From Azolla caroliniana (taxonomy: Eukaryota; Polypodiophyta), in contig JBHGNT010000008.1 in NCBI GenBank assembly GCA_043228905.1, positions 19,282,001 to 19,346,000 on the forward strand: 64,000 bases of DNA, written 5' to 3'. This document shows, one piece after another, positions 34,173-43,642 of this stretch. Below the pieces are notes generated by a model, which worked only from the letters and a program-made list of their open reading frames with translations, was not told the DNA's origin and did no database searches. Numbering within the stretch: position 1 is the stretch's first letter; each line of letters starts with the position of its first letter. The translations under genes and the position numbers were made by a program.

Positions 34173-34914
34173 TGCTTGCCTTTTCTTAGCTCACTTAGAG
34201 AATTCGCAACCACCACACCCAAATCTTTGCTTTTTCACTAGATATATAGATGATGCTTTCGGAATATGGACGGGTACTAAACTCGAGTTAGAAAATTACC
34301 CTCAATTCTATAATACCTCTACTAATAATTGTATCAAACTTACCATCACCACTTCCCCCTCTAAATTACCCTTCCTAGACTTATGGATTAACCTAGAAAA
34401 CTCAAAATTCTCCTTTAATTGCTACCAAAAGCTCCAAAATCCTTACAAATATCTCCTATTCTCATCAGAACACCTCCCTCATTTAAAAAGACATTTTATT
34501 ATTAATGAACTAAAACGATACCTAATTAGAGAATGCACTCCTTTAGGTTTCCGATGAATGAAAATACTAATTTTTACTAGACTAATTATGAGAGGATATC
34601 CCCCTTCATTCATAAAAAAGAATTATAAAAATGTCTCGTTCAGTGTTAGGAAATCACTAATATATAGTAGGAGATCCAAAAGTACTCTTCTACCCGTTAT
34701 CTTCAAACTTAGATATACACGAGATACCCCTAGCATAGGAATTCACGACATGCTAAAAAACCTCCACGAGGATTTACTCTTAGATCCCAAACTATCTAAG
34801 ATACCTAGACCTTTTGTGTGTTGGACTAAGTCCAAGTCCATTCACTCCTTTTTGGTCAAACCTAAATATAGAAGGTCAATCTCTTACTTAACACTACACA
34901 TTACTTACTTATAA
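34173..34914 (+). pseudogene. Penelope-like reverse transcriptase, 3' part
   Basis: The frame resumes exactly where it was cut at 28635. It contains RYIDDAFGIW (catalytic Asp-Asp, near 34240), then PFLDLWI, a YKYLLFSSEH segment equivalent to the Penelope thumb motif, RHFIINELKRYL and RGYPPSFI. A TGA at 34555-34557 is the only premature stop seen. The product ends at 34914 soon after PRPFVCWTKSKSIHSFLVKPK, a block that in endonuclease-bearing relatives precedes the Cys-rich linker and GIY-YIG domain. Neither follows in any plus frame before the pogo insertion at 35009. It therefore looks like an endonuclease-deficient type, or a 3'-truncated copy. Confidence 0.82.
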
Positions 34915-35307
34915 CCCCCCACTTATGCATAACACACCCCCACTTATTACTTACCATAATCTCCCACTTTTCATAGCCCACTCCCACTTATTACTTAGCA
35001 TACACATATAGTAACCATTCTGTTAAGTGTGTGTCCAATTAAGTGTGCCATTCTATTAAGTGAGCTTTCTTTATAGATGTCAAAATCCTGTTCAAAAAAA
35101 TTACATTGTTTTATGACAAAATACATTGAACCAAATGGAAACTATGTTCCAAAAATTCAAAAAACAACAAAATCATCAATAAAAATTAGATTTCTAAGTT
35201 CTTTCACAATTTCATACCAACATCATGTTTGGTCATTTGCCTACTTTTAGCAAGAACTTACAAAAAATGGCAAAAATTGAACAAAAATAGGATTTCTATG
35301 TCTTTCA

Positions 35308-37059
35308 CTATTTCATACCAAAATCATGTAAGGTCATTTGCCTACTTTTAGCGATACGCTTAGAAACAATGGTAGAATTTGCTTCTTGAATAATTCTACA
35401 AGCACTCGATAAAGCTGATTTTACTTGCTTTGCTTTCTCGGAACTCAAATAAGTTGTTGTCATTATCGAGTTGAGCATGAGTTCGGTATCAACAATATTT
35501 TGCAATACTTCAGGAATAATCACATCTTCTTGCTTTAAGCATCCATGCATATCTTGCATCTCAACAAACTCAAAATCTGAATTATAGTCATCATATGCAA
35601 GTGGTTCATTGGTGTTGGATGCTTGCGTTATAACTTCATCAATCTCTTCAAGGAGATTTTGATTTAGTTTTTCTTATTCATTTGCATCTGCATTGACACA
35701 TTCCATGATTTCCTCTCGAATTTCTTCTACATTATGTGCATTCTCAACCAAACTGCAGTTACATAACAAAGCAACAAGATCATCAAGGCATTGATCTTCC
35801 ATTTCAACAACTTCAACATCATTAATGCGGAATGATGGAATAATATCTGCCTTTCTATAGCAATTAAAAAGTGTTTCTTGCTTGATCTCATTCCAAGCAA
35901 TAACAATGAGATTGGCAACATCTAGCAATTGTGCCGACTTTCCAAAAGTTAAACCAATAGAACCTCTTCTCATTCGTTTAGCAACATCCTCCAAACGAAT
36001 CTTAACATTTTCTGGACTATCATGATATGTCAAAATTTCTCTTATCAAATGATATTTGTACCGAGTCTTTTTCAACGTTGCAATAACTCCCATATCCATT
36101 GGTTGCTTCCATGATGTGACATTGGCTGGGAAAAAAATCACTTTGATAGCATCACGCTCAAATGTTTCGGCATGACCAGGAGCATTATCAAGGATTAGAA
36201 GCACTTTGCGATTAGTTCGAGAACGAACAAAAGGTACAAACACATGATCAAACCACTTATTAAAATTAGGGATATCAATCCAAGCATTTTTTTGTGCTAA
36301 ATAGGGTAATGGCCAAAAATTTCCAACAATACAAGCTGGTTCCTTAACCTTTCCAATCATTGTAATGGGAACTTTTTCAGTTCCAGTAGCATTACAACAA
36401 ACAACTAAGGTAACTCTATCTGGCAATTTTTTCTTACCTCAAATTGTTGTAGGATCTTCACTAGGCAAAAGCACTGTATATCTTGGAACTAATTGAAAAA
36501 ATAAGCCTGTTTCATCCATATTGTAAACACAACTAGCATCATACTCGTTGATTATAACATAGAGCCTTTCCAAAGAAGCCAACAATTCTGGGTCATTTCG
36601 ATTAACCGCCCCTCCTTTGCCATACAAACTAATAATATTCAAACATTGGCGATGACGAAATTTCCTAAACCAACCCCAAGTTGCTTTGAAATCATCATCA
36701 CAAATATTCATTTGTGTAGCCAATCGCCGAGCCTTCTCCATAATAATTGATGGAGGCAATGCAATTGACAATCAACGAGATGCATCAATCCAAGCATACA
36801 AGCGTTCCTCTAATTCTGGATATTTCCCTTTGGATCCCCTAAAAATTGTTTTCCTTGTATTATGATCTTTTAATTGGACACGCATTCGTATCTCATCCTT
36901 CTTCTTGATCAAACTTCTAATCACCGATTCACTTACACCAAAATTTCTACCTATGTTGCGAAGAGAAGGAGCCAATGGTTGTTCCACTATCTCCAAAAAT
37001 TGTAGCCTTTGTTCATCATTCAAACGAGGTCCATCACCTCGCTTATGGGTTGAATTCAT
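35308..37059 (-). pseudogene. Pogo/Tigger-like transposase
   Basis: A 584-codon frame from ATG 37059 to stop 35308, uninterrupted by frameshifts but with three stops (ending at 36772, 36439 and 35674). The N-terminus has a Psq-type helix-turn-helix (LRNIGRNFGVSESVIRSLIKK, residues ~34-55). A CENP-B-type second DNA-binding domain follows (ATWGWFRKFRHR, near residue 135). The DDE_1 catalytic core comes next: CVYNMDETGLFF (Asp 1), KVLLILDNAPGHA (Asp 2) and FFPANVTSWKQPMDMGVIA (Asp 3, ~30 residues on). Residue order matches Tigger/pogo/jerky transposases. Each stop can arise from one C-to-T change (CGA to TGA, CAA to TAA). The C-terminus has no recognised domain. Confidence 0.88.
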
Positions 37060-37110
37060 CTCTGTAATAAGGCTAATGAGCTAATTTCACATTGACTTAT
37101 ATCTATTATT

Positions 37111-38150
37111 TTCTAATTCCTCAAACCGTCAATCTAATTTACGAACCCAATCAACAAATGTACTTAAATTCAACAGTAAAAACAACACAAATAGATTCAC
37201 ATACTCATCCACAATCAAATTATTTTCTAATTCCCTAAACCCGCAATCTAATTTATGAACCCAATCAACAAGTGTACTTGAATTCAGTAGTAAAAACAAC
37301 ACAATACATTCACATACTCATCCACAATCAAATTATTTTCTAATTCCCTAAACCCACAATCTAATTTATGAACCTAATCAACAAATGTACTCGAATTCAG
37401 TAGTAAAAACAACAAAATACATTCACATACTCATCCACTATCAACTTTTTTTCTAATTCCCTAAACTTGCAATCTAATTTATGAACCTAATCAACAAATT
37501 TACTCAAATTCAACAGTAAAAACAGCAAAATACATTCACATACTCATCCACTATCAATTTTTTTTCTAATTCCCTAAACCCACAATCTAATTTATGAACC
37601 TAATCAACAAATTTACTCGAATTTAGCAGTAAAAACAACAAAATACATTCACATACTCATCCACTATCAACTTTTTTTCTAATTCCCTAAACTCGCAATC
37701 TAATTTATGAACCTAATCAACAAATTTACTCAAATTCAGCAGTAAAAACAACAAAATACATTCACATACTCATCCACTATCAATTTTTTTTCTAATTCCC
37801 TAAACCCACAATTTAATTTATGAACCTAATCAACAAATTTATTCGAATTCAGTAGTAAAAATAGCAAAATACATTCACATACTCATCCACTATCAATTTT
37901 TTTTCTAATTACCTAAACCCGCAATCTAATTTATGAACCTATTCAACAAATTTACTCAAATTCAGCAGTAAAAACAACAAAGTACATTCATATACCCATC
38001 CACTATCAAATTTTTTTCTAATTCCCTAAACCCGCAACCTAATTTATGAACCTAATCAACAAATTTACTCGAATTCAACAGTAAAAAGAGCACAAATACA
38101 TCCACATACTCATCCACAATGAAATTATTTTTTAATTCCCTAAACATTTG
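37111..38150. repeat. 113-bp tandem array in the pogo-like element
   Basis: The anchor 'ttctaattccctaaac' recurs at 37111, 37225, 37338, 37451, 37564, 37677, 37790, 37903, 38016 and about 38129: a strict 113-bp period over nine to ten copies. Each unit contains acattcacatactcatccac, caatctaatttatgaacc and caacaaatttactcgaattc. The array sits between the transposase start and the upstream inverted repeat, so it is subterminal DNA of the transposon. Confidence 0.95.
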
Positions 38151-38312
38151 GCCTTAAAAAACCTGAAAATGCGTAGAAACTCTACATACCCGAAGAAGAT
38201 TGTAGGTGCACAATAGTGTCTTGAGCAACAACGTGGTGAAGCAGCAGCCTTGTGACCAGCTATGTGGGATTGATTAAGGTGCAAAGAGGGTTTGATCGGT
38301 GGTTGTTGGGGC

Positions 38313-39404
38313 TAGGGATCGGCAACGGCTTGGCTCAAGCCTAAACCGTTTGGCTTAGCCGGCTTGAAAACAGCTTAGCGGCTTAGCGGCTCGGCTCGGC
38401 TCGGTTTAGGCTTGAACTTGCCTTAACGGTTTGAGCTCGGCTCGGCTTGGCTTGAGCCTCGCCAAACCGGCTCAAGCCGGCTAAGCCGTTTAAGCCGTTT
38501 ATAAACTTTAGAGAGGGGGAGAGAGACAACAGACAAGGGGAAAGAGAGAGAGAGAGAGTGAGGGAGGGAGAACTACATAGATGAGGAGAGAGAGACAGAG
38601 GGAGGGAGACAACATATAAGGAGAGAGAGAGAGAGAGAGAGACTACACAAACGAGGAGAGAGAGAGAGAGGGAGGGAGACAACATATAAGGAGAGAGAGA
38701 CTACACAGAGGGGAGAGAGAGAGAGAGAGAGAGAGGAACTACATAGAGGGGAGAGAGAGAGAGATAGAGAGACTACACAGAGAGGAGAGAGAGAGAGAGA
38801 GAGAGACTACACAGAGAGGAGAGAGAGAGAGAGAGAGAGACTACACAGAGGGAGAGAGAGAGAGAGAGGAACTACATAGAGGGGAGAGAGAGAGAGAGAG
38901 AGAGGGAGGGAGAGTCGAGACCATAGACGTGACAGAGAGAGAGAGAGAGAGGAACTACATAGAGGGGAGAGAGAGAGAGAGAGGGAGGGAGAGTCGAGAC
39001 CATAGACATGAGAGAGAGAGAGAGGAACTACATAGAGGGGAGAGAGAGGGAGAGGGAGAGAGAGTCGAGACCACAGATGTGAGAGAGAGTGGGAGGGAGA
39101 GCTTGTACAATGTATAGTATATAGTATATAGTATATAGTTGATCATTTGAGAGAGAGGGAGAGAGGGAGAGAGGGAGAGAGAGGGAGGTTTCTAAACCGG
39201 TTTCCAAGCCGGTTTAGAAACCGGTTTACAAGCCGTTTACCAAACCGGTTCACAAACTGGTTTAGCCTAAACCGGTTTGTGAACCGGCTCGGCTCGGCTC
39301 GGCTCGGCTCAGGTTTGAGATCCTGTAAACGGTTTAGGCTTAGCCGGTTTGGCTTGGATCAAGCCAAACCGGCTAAGCCTAAACCGAACTGTTGCCGATC
39401 CCTA
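38313..39404. mobile_element. Non-autonomous hAT-type element
   Basis: Terminal inverted repeat TAGGGATCGGCAAC at 38313-38326 and its complement at 39391-39404, flanked by 8-bp duplications GTTGGGGC (38305-38312 and 39405-39412). An 8-bp duplication and a TAGGG-type end are hAT hallmarks. Next to each end are GC-rich repeats of GGCTTAGCCGG and AACCGGTTT. The middle (38510-39185) is a purine-rich array of (GA)n blocks with 'aactacatagagggga' and 'gagtcgagaccatagac' units. There is no coding capacity. It lies inside the pogo-like element. Confidence 0.9.
38510..39185. repeat. (GA)n composite array inside the hAT element
   Basis: Purine-rich blocks of GA repeats separated by 'actacacagag', 'aactacatagagggg' and 'gtcgagaccata' words; expanded simple sequence, no gene. 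Confidence 0.9.
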
Positions 39405-39690
39405 GTTGGGGCTACGCTTACTCAAATGTGCATAGAAAAGAAAATTTGGGGGGAAAATTTTTTGTGTATAAAAAGCCCTAAGTGTGCGGCTCGGTTAAGT
39501 GCGCACCTTTTCCTTCATATCAAAGTGCGCACTTAACCGAATGTTTATTGTACTTATAACCCTCCACTCTTCTTAGCCCACCACCACTTATTGTGTACCA
39601 TTCAACTGCCTACCATTACCCCCTTCTTCTCTCTCCCATCACTAACTCTTATTTCTCCTCTCTCCCTCTCCCTCTTCCACCTCCCCCACC

Positions 39691-39700
39691 TTATATAAAG
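39691..39700 (+). promoter_or_regulatory. TATA-like box before the hammerhead motif
   Basis: ttatataaag lies 12 bp upstream of the hammerhead stem I. Placed in the Penelope 3' repeat region, it could be a promoter for a downstream tandem copy. Inference only. Confidence 0.35.
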
Positions 39701-39711
39701 CTACACCCATC

Positions 39712-39777
39712 TTGTAAAAGACCTTTGCACTGATGAGCTCATTCTTGAGCGAAACTAGTTTGCTACATAAGGTCTTT
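39712..39777 (+). ncRNA. Hammerhead-ribozyme-like motif
   Basis: Core CTGATGA at 39730-39736. Stem II has four pairs (39737-39740 with 39747-39750, including the usual G-C first pair) and a 6-nt loop, then GAAA (39751-39754). Outer stem I pairs 39717-39725 with 39769-39777 (AAAGACCTT with AAGGTCTTT). Stem III is imperfect: UAG/CUA pairs form with a UUUG loop, but the G expected opposite the C after GAAA is replaced by CA. The inner part of stem I is unpaired. The layout is type I (open stem I), as reported for Penelope-like elements. It is likely a decayed ribozyme; activity is uncertain. Confidence 0.62.
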
Positions 39778-39819
39778 CTGTTCTTTCTAATGATATTTTC
39801 TTGAGTGTCTCTCTCTCTC

Positions 39820-39850
<31 letters not shown>

Positions 39851-39946
39851 CCTTGGTGCTCACAATCTATTTTCTTCCTATTATATTATCTACCCTATTG
39901 CTAAGTCGCTTGCACTCCTTGTAATGACCCAACGGTTGACAATAAA

Positions 39947-39997
39947 AGTCATGAAGGAAAAGTGATGCAAGGTAACAAATGTTTCAAATTTATGCTC
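39947..39997. repeat. 51-bp direct repeat, right copy
   Basis: Counterpart of 27146-27196 with one mismatch; marks the right edge of the nested block. Confidence 0.85.
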
Positions 39998-40343
39998 TCG
40001 GATGCTATGATTGGCAATAGATTTCAAAAACAAAAAGAAATCGATTCTCCTCAATATCTCATACTTCTACATCCGCAAAAGAGAGTAACTTTGCTTCCTC
40101 ACTAAATGATTTATGCTTAGACAAGATAGAATATGACCACAAAAGAGACAAACTTTGGTCCTTTCTCTCATAATCTATGCTTGTTGAGATGGAATATATT
40201 ATTTTAAAAAAATGTGTTCCCCCATTTCGAACTTAAACCAAAATTCAAATAGTTTAAGCAACTAAACCATCGTGTTGTGTTTCAATTTTAGCTCTATCCC
40301 AAATCATTGCTCATTGCTACTACTTCAAAACCATACATATCCC
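39998..40343. other. Intergenic, nothing recognised
   Basis: AT-rich, no coding signal. The PPR sense of the left flank does not clearly resume here. Confidence 0.5.
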
Positions 40344-40645
40344 TAGGAGTCAGCAATGGCTCAGTTTAAGCCTAAACAAAGCCTTTAAAATAGTTTGGTG
40401 GTTCAATTTAGCTCAATCTTGGCTTGAGCTTTGTTAACCGTTTTGAGCTTGATTTGGTACGGATCAAGCTGAACCAAACCAGATTGGATCAAACTAGTTT
40501 ACAAATTGGTTAATGCTAACAGTTTAGGCTTGAGCTTGGTTTTGTAAGGCTCAAGTTGAACCAAACCGGCTTGGGTCAAACCGGTTTGGTTCAAGTTTTA
40601 AACTTCCAAACCAATTTAGTTGAAACAAACCATTGCTGATTCCTA
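40344..40645. mobile_element. Small hAT-type MITE (302 bp)
   Basis: Ends are TAGGAGTCAGCAATGG at 40344-40359 and the complement of TAGGAATCAGCAATGG at 40630-40645. Flanking 8-mers catatccc and gatatcac agree at six positions, consistent with an aged 8-bp duplication. The interior is made of subterminal words like those of 38313-39404 (AAACCGG, GGCTTGAG, CAAGCT), so the two elements are relatives. Confidence 0.75.
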
Positions 40646-40689
40646 GATATCACATAATAATAAGAACAAACATTAATGTGAAGTCAAGC

Positions 40690-42181
40690 TAGCATGGGGA
40701 AAGCTGGTGCAAACAGGGCTCCACTCTATAGATGATTGGCGAAGCGCGGTGGCTTTAGGAGGAGCCAAGGAGGTCCCATTCCCTCCCCTCAAGGGAGCCA
40801 TGAAAATGCGGAGATTGAGAACTGAGGCAGTTGATAGGGTTCCGATGGGGGAGATGAGAGAAGATGCTTGGTTCAGTCTCTTTGATGAGGCTGGAAGGGT
40901 TAAGTTGTTGAAGGGCGTGAGCAGATCGGGAAGAGATACAATTTTTTGGGAGAGTCAGAGTAGGGGCTCTTGGCACCCTATCTGCATGGTGGCGCATGTT
41001 GGTAACACCTGGAAGATAGACCCGGATGTTGCTAATGTGGAACCCCATTGGAAGTTATGTGTATATGGTTGTCGGCCCCTCGTCGAACTAGAATGGGATC
41101 TAGGGGATTTTAGGTGGAAACATGATGGCAGATTTCGCCATTTCTTCAAGTACAACACTAAACTGGGCTGAACTTTTCAACTGCAGCTAAACGACCCCTT
41201 ACGCAATGGCTGGCGTACATTGGGCATCCCTGATGAGGTGCTCATTACCTTTTGGAAGGATCTTTGGTGTCTCCACATGCTGGAAAAGATAAAGTTTTTT
41301 TGGTGGCAAATCGATCATAATGTGGTTCCCGTTGGCGAATGGCTAGGTAAACGTAGTGGCCCGTTAGGCTGCCCACTTTGCCATTCACCGATTGAGACTC
41401 TGAGGCATTGTCTGTGGGATTTCCCTCAAGCTCAAAAGGTATGGGATAGAGCGGCTCGCCTCCTTGCGGCATGTGAAGTGGAAGGAACAACATCGTGGAG
41501 TGTTGCGGCATGGCTTGATCACTCTGTTGATAGGTGGACGGACGCCCTCAATGCAGATAGTTGGTGCTACGTATGCATGAGAGGCAAAATTGCCAAAATT
41601 CGATTTGAGAGAGGCTTGAAGTCCGCATCCCCTAGGTTCCAGGACATTTAGATGCTGATCGCAGGCTTCACCCTATGGTATGTATGGAAAGCGCGTTGCC
41701 TAAAGGTCTTTTAGGATCTGATGCGGCCCCCGAAGGAAATGATTATGGACATATGGTTTGTGCTTATCAGCTGCCTATGAGGGCAATTGGACGAGGTTTG
41801 CAGCCATTCCAATGACGTGGTTACTGCCCGTTTGCACTTTTGGTAGAAATGGCAGAACACGCCTATGGTGACACAAGGAGGAAGTGGCCTGAGGTGGAAC
41901 TACCAACCCCCACGTTGGTTGTTTCCAACTCACTTACCACCCTCCCTTCGCTGTTGACCCCAAGAGAGGTGTCTCGTACTAGACATCACTGAAGGGCACC
42001 GTTTTTAGCTATAGGTACTTACATTAAGTAGTTAGTCCGAAAGGCGATGTAACTAGTCTCATTTTCTTGAACCTAATCGGATGGAGATTCCCCGATCTAT
42101 GTATAAGCCTCCTTGTAGAGTCTCTTTGTAATAATCCTTCCTAACTAATGGGAAAGTAGCTTCATTTTGGAAAAAAAAAAT
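40690..42181 (+). mobile_element. 5'-truncated LINE with poly(A) tail
   Basis: Plus-strand frames cover the region after the reverse transcriptase, and the sequence ends in a run of ten A at 42171-42180. The first frame (40707-41171) is a linker region I cannot assign. After a TGA at 41169-41171 the frame continues to 41651 with a zinc-binding domain: VLITFWKDLW, KIKFFWWQI, GEWLGKR, CPLCHSPIETLRHCLWDFPQAQKVW. This is the zf-RVT type found at the end of plant L1-like LINEs. The region is distinctly more GC-rich than its surroundings. The exact 5' end and target duplication could not be fixed. Confidence 0.75.
41220..41651 (+). pseudogene. LINE zinc-binding (zf-RVT) domain
   Basis: Open frame with the C-x2-C (CPLC) and H-x-C-like (HCLWDF, where the final Cys is replaced by Phe) arrangement of reverse-transcriptase zinc-binding domains, preceded by the FFWW hydrophobic core. 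Part of the LINE at 40690-42181. Confidence 0.7.
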
Positions 42182-43089
42182 CACCATTATATATTCAATT
42201 GACTCAAATGCCCATTCATTGGTTGATGCAGAACATTGTACGCTTATATTACTTCATTATAGCCAACTGTCTTGACCTATTTCAACAAGTGATTGGATGA
42301 GAAGTTGGCATATTATCATGGCGTTGTCTTATCTCTTTGTATCTTGACATGTTTGATTGAGTTGGATACTTTCTTTAGCATGTTCTCCTACATGCATGTC
42401 AAGGCGTTGCATAATGTGTGTGAGAAATTGGTAGTTGTGTTATTTAGCATTGTAACTTAAGACAAAATGTATATATGGGTATTGTACAAATAACCATCGA
42501 TATATAAATTTATAGAGAAGTTATCGCATGTAAATGATTATTCTTTGAGTTTTTTAACATGTAGGGATTATCCAGTACATGGGTCTATATGAATTGTCCA
42601 TAATTGGTTTTATGTTAAAGTCTACTGCAAACAAATCGCTTTTCTTGTCATGAATCTATCACATCACCATATGATCAATACAAGCATACAGTGTATGGCA
42701 ACGGTTATATGTAGTGGTAAGAATAATCAATTTATTCAGGCTAAAAATTGCATATAATCAAATTCAATGTATTAAGGTGTAAGGACTCTCATTGGATTAT
42801 TATTGATGAGTGGAGTGTTCAATTTCTCCAACTTCCCCAACCTACCAAAGATAGGTCAATTAAATGATTTGGTGAACGTTTCATAAATTACCTTGAGTAG
42901 TAACTATATCTTCTTGTATAATCATAAACTTAATTGTTTGTTCATGTATAATCCTTCTTTAATCTCAACCACTATCTATTTCATGCATTTCAATGGTGAG
43001 TACCATTAGATGATGTGTGCATCCATGTCTATTATGGGCCATGGCTTTGTATGATCATCATTTCGACGTGGAGATTGGAATGATATTAT
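42182..43089. other. Intergenic, nothing recognised
   Basis: AT-rich sequence between the LINE tail and the copia element; no coding or element signal. Confidence 0.5.
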
Positions 43090-43094
43090 GTATA

Positions 43095-43377
43095 TGTTGA
43101 GAATCAAGCTCAACTTGGTCTAGTGTGTGAACTCACCTTGAGAGTGAAGAGACACTCCAACGGTCAAGAGTCACCATTATGTCACCACTTTGTATTCTAG
43201 CATTTAGTATGAGTCATAGAATCATATTCTATGACACATAACTTATGAGCTTTCACATTCCCCATGCTCCATGAGTCTTGTAGTTAATGAAGAGAGAGGG
43301 TGACTACATAAAGCACCCTCCTCCCACCTTGTATTGTGTTGAGTCTTTCTCCTTTGTCAATATACTTTTACCTTGCG

Positions 43378-43427
<50 letters not shown>

Positions 43428-43485
43428 CACACACATAACTCACATCTCTTCTGCTTCACAAGAATCCATCTCTTGATTCTTTACA
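43095..43485 (+). repeat. Copia 5' LTR (391 bp)
   Basis: Starts TGTTGAGAATC, ends GATTCTTTACA. Includes a (CT)n tract at about 43382-43422 followed by (AC)n. Nearly identical to the 3' LTR. Confidence 0.95.
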
Positions 43486-43501
43486 TGGTATCAGAGCGAG
43501 G
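43486..43501 (+). promoter_or_regulatory. Primer binding site (initiator tRNA-Met)
   Basis: tggtatcagagcgagg immediately follows the 5' LTR; TGGTATCAGAGC is the standard plant copia primer site complementary to the 3' end of initiator tRNA-Met. Confidence 0.95.
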
Positions 43502-43642
43502 TTGGTAGCTCGATCTAGCCCATTCGCCTCATCGTGATCGTGTGTTGTCCTCTACGCCAACGACCAAGAACCGGCTCATAGTTATCGTAGCTTCGCTACA
43601 TAACTCACATTCGAAGAGAGAAGAAGAAGAAGAAGAATCGAC

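Larger units (their letters stand above)
35009..39550 (-). mobile_element. Pogo/Tigger-like DNA transposon
   Basis: The ends are imperfect inverted repeats: tagtaaccattctgttaagtg at 35009-35029, and its counterpart at 39550-39530 read on the minus strand (caataaacattcggttaagtg). They are flanked by TA dinucleotides at 35007-35008 and 39551-39552, the target used by the Tc1/mariner-pogo group. Inside are a DDE_1-type transposase on the minus strand (37059-35308), a 113-bp tandem array upstream of it, and a hAT-type insertion (38313-39404). Without the hAT the element is about 3.4 kb. It interrupts the 3' region of the Penelope element. Confidence 0.82.
27408..39946 (+). mobile_element. Penelope-like retroelement with nested insertions
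   Basis: The Penelope-type reverse transcriptase starts at 27692, stops at 28635, and resumes in frame at 34173 after a Ty3/gypsy insertion. It ends at 34914. The 3' non-coding part is interrupted by a pogo-like transposon (35009-39550) and resumes at 39553 with a TATA-like ttatataaag (39691-39700), a hammerhead-like motif (39712-39777) and a CT-rich tail. The outer limits are set only by the 60-bp repeat on the left and the 51-bp repeat on the right, so the true 5' end is uncertain. No second copy of the hammerhead region is seen at the 5' side, so the 5' pseudo-LTR is probably missing. No GIY-YIG endonuclease follows the reverse transcriptase. Confidence 0.75.

Noticed and set aside
34915-35008. 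Search for a GIY-YIG endonuclease after the Penelope RT
   Set aside because: All plus frames are broken by stops within a few codons and show no GIY or YIG motif; the 39553-39946 segment also shows none.
37111-38150. Regular array that could suggest a CRISPR
   Set aside because: The whole 113-bp unit repeats without unique spacers and lies in a eukaryotic transposon.
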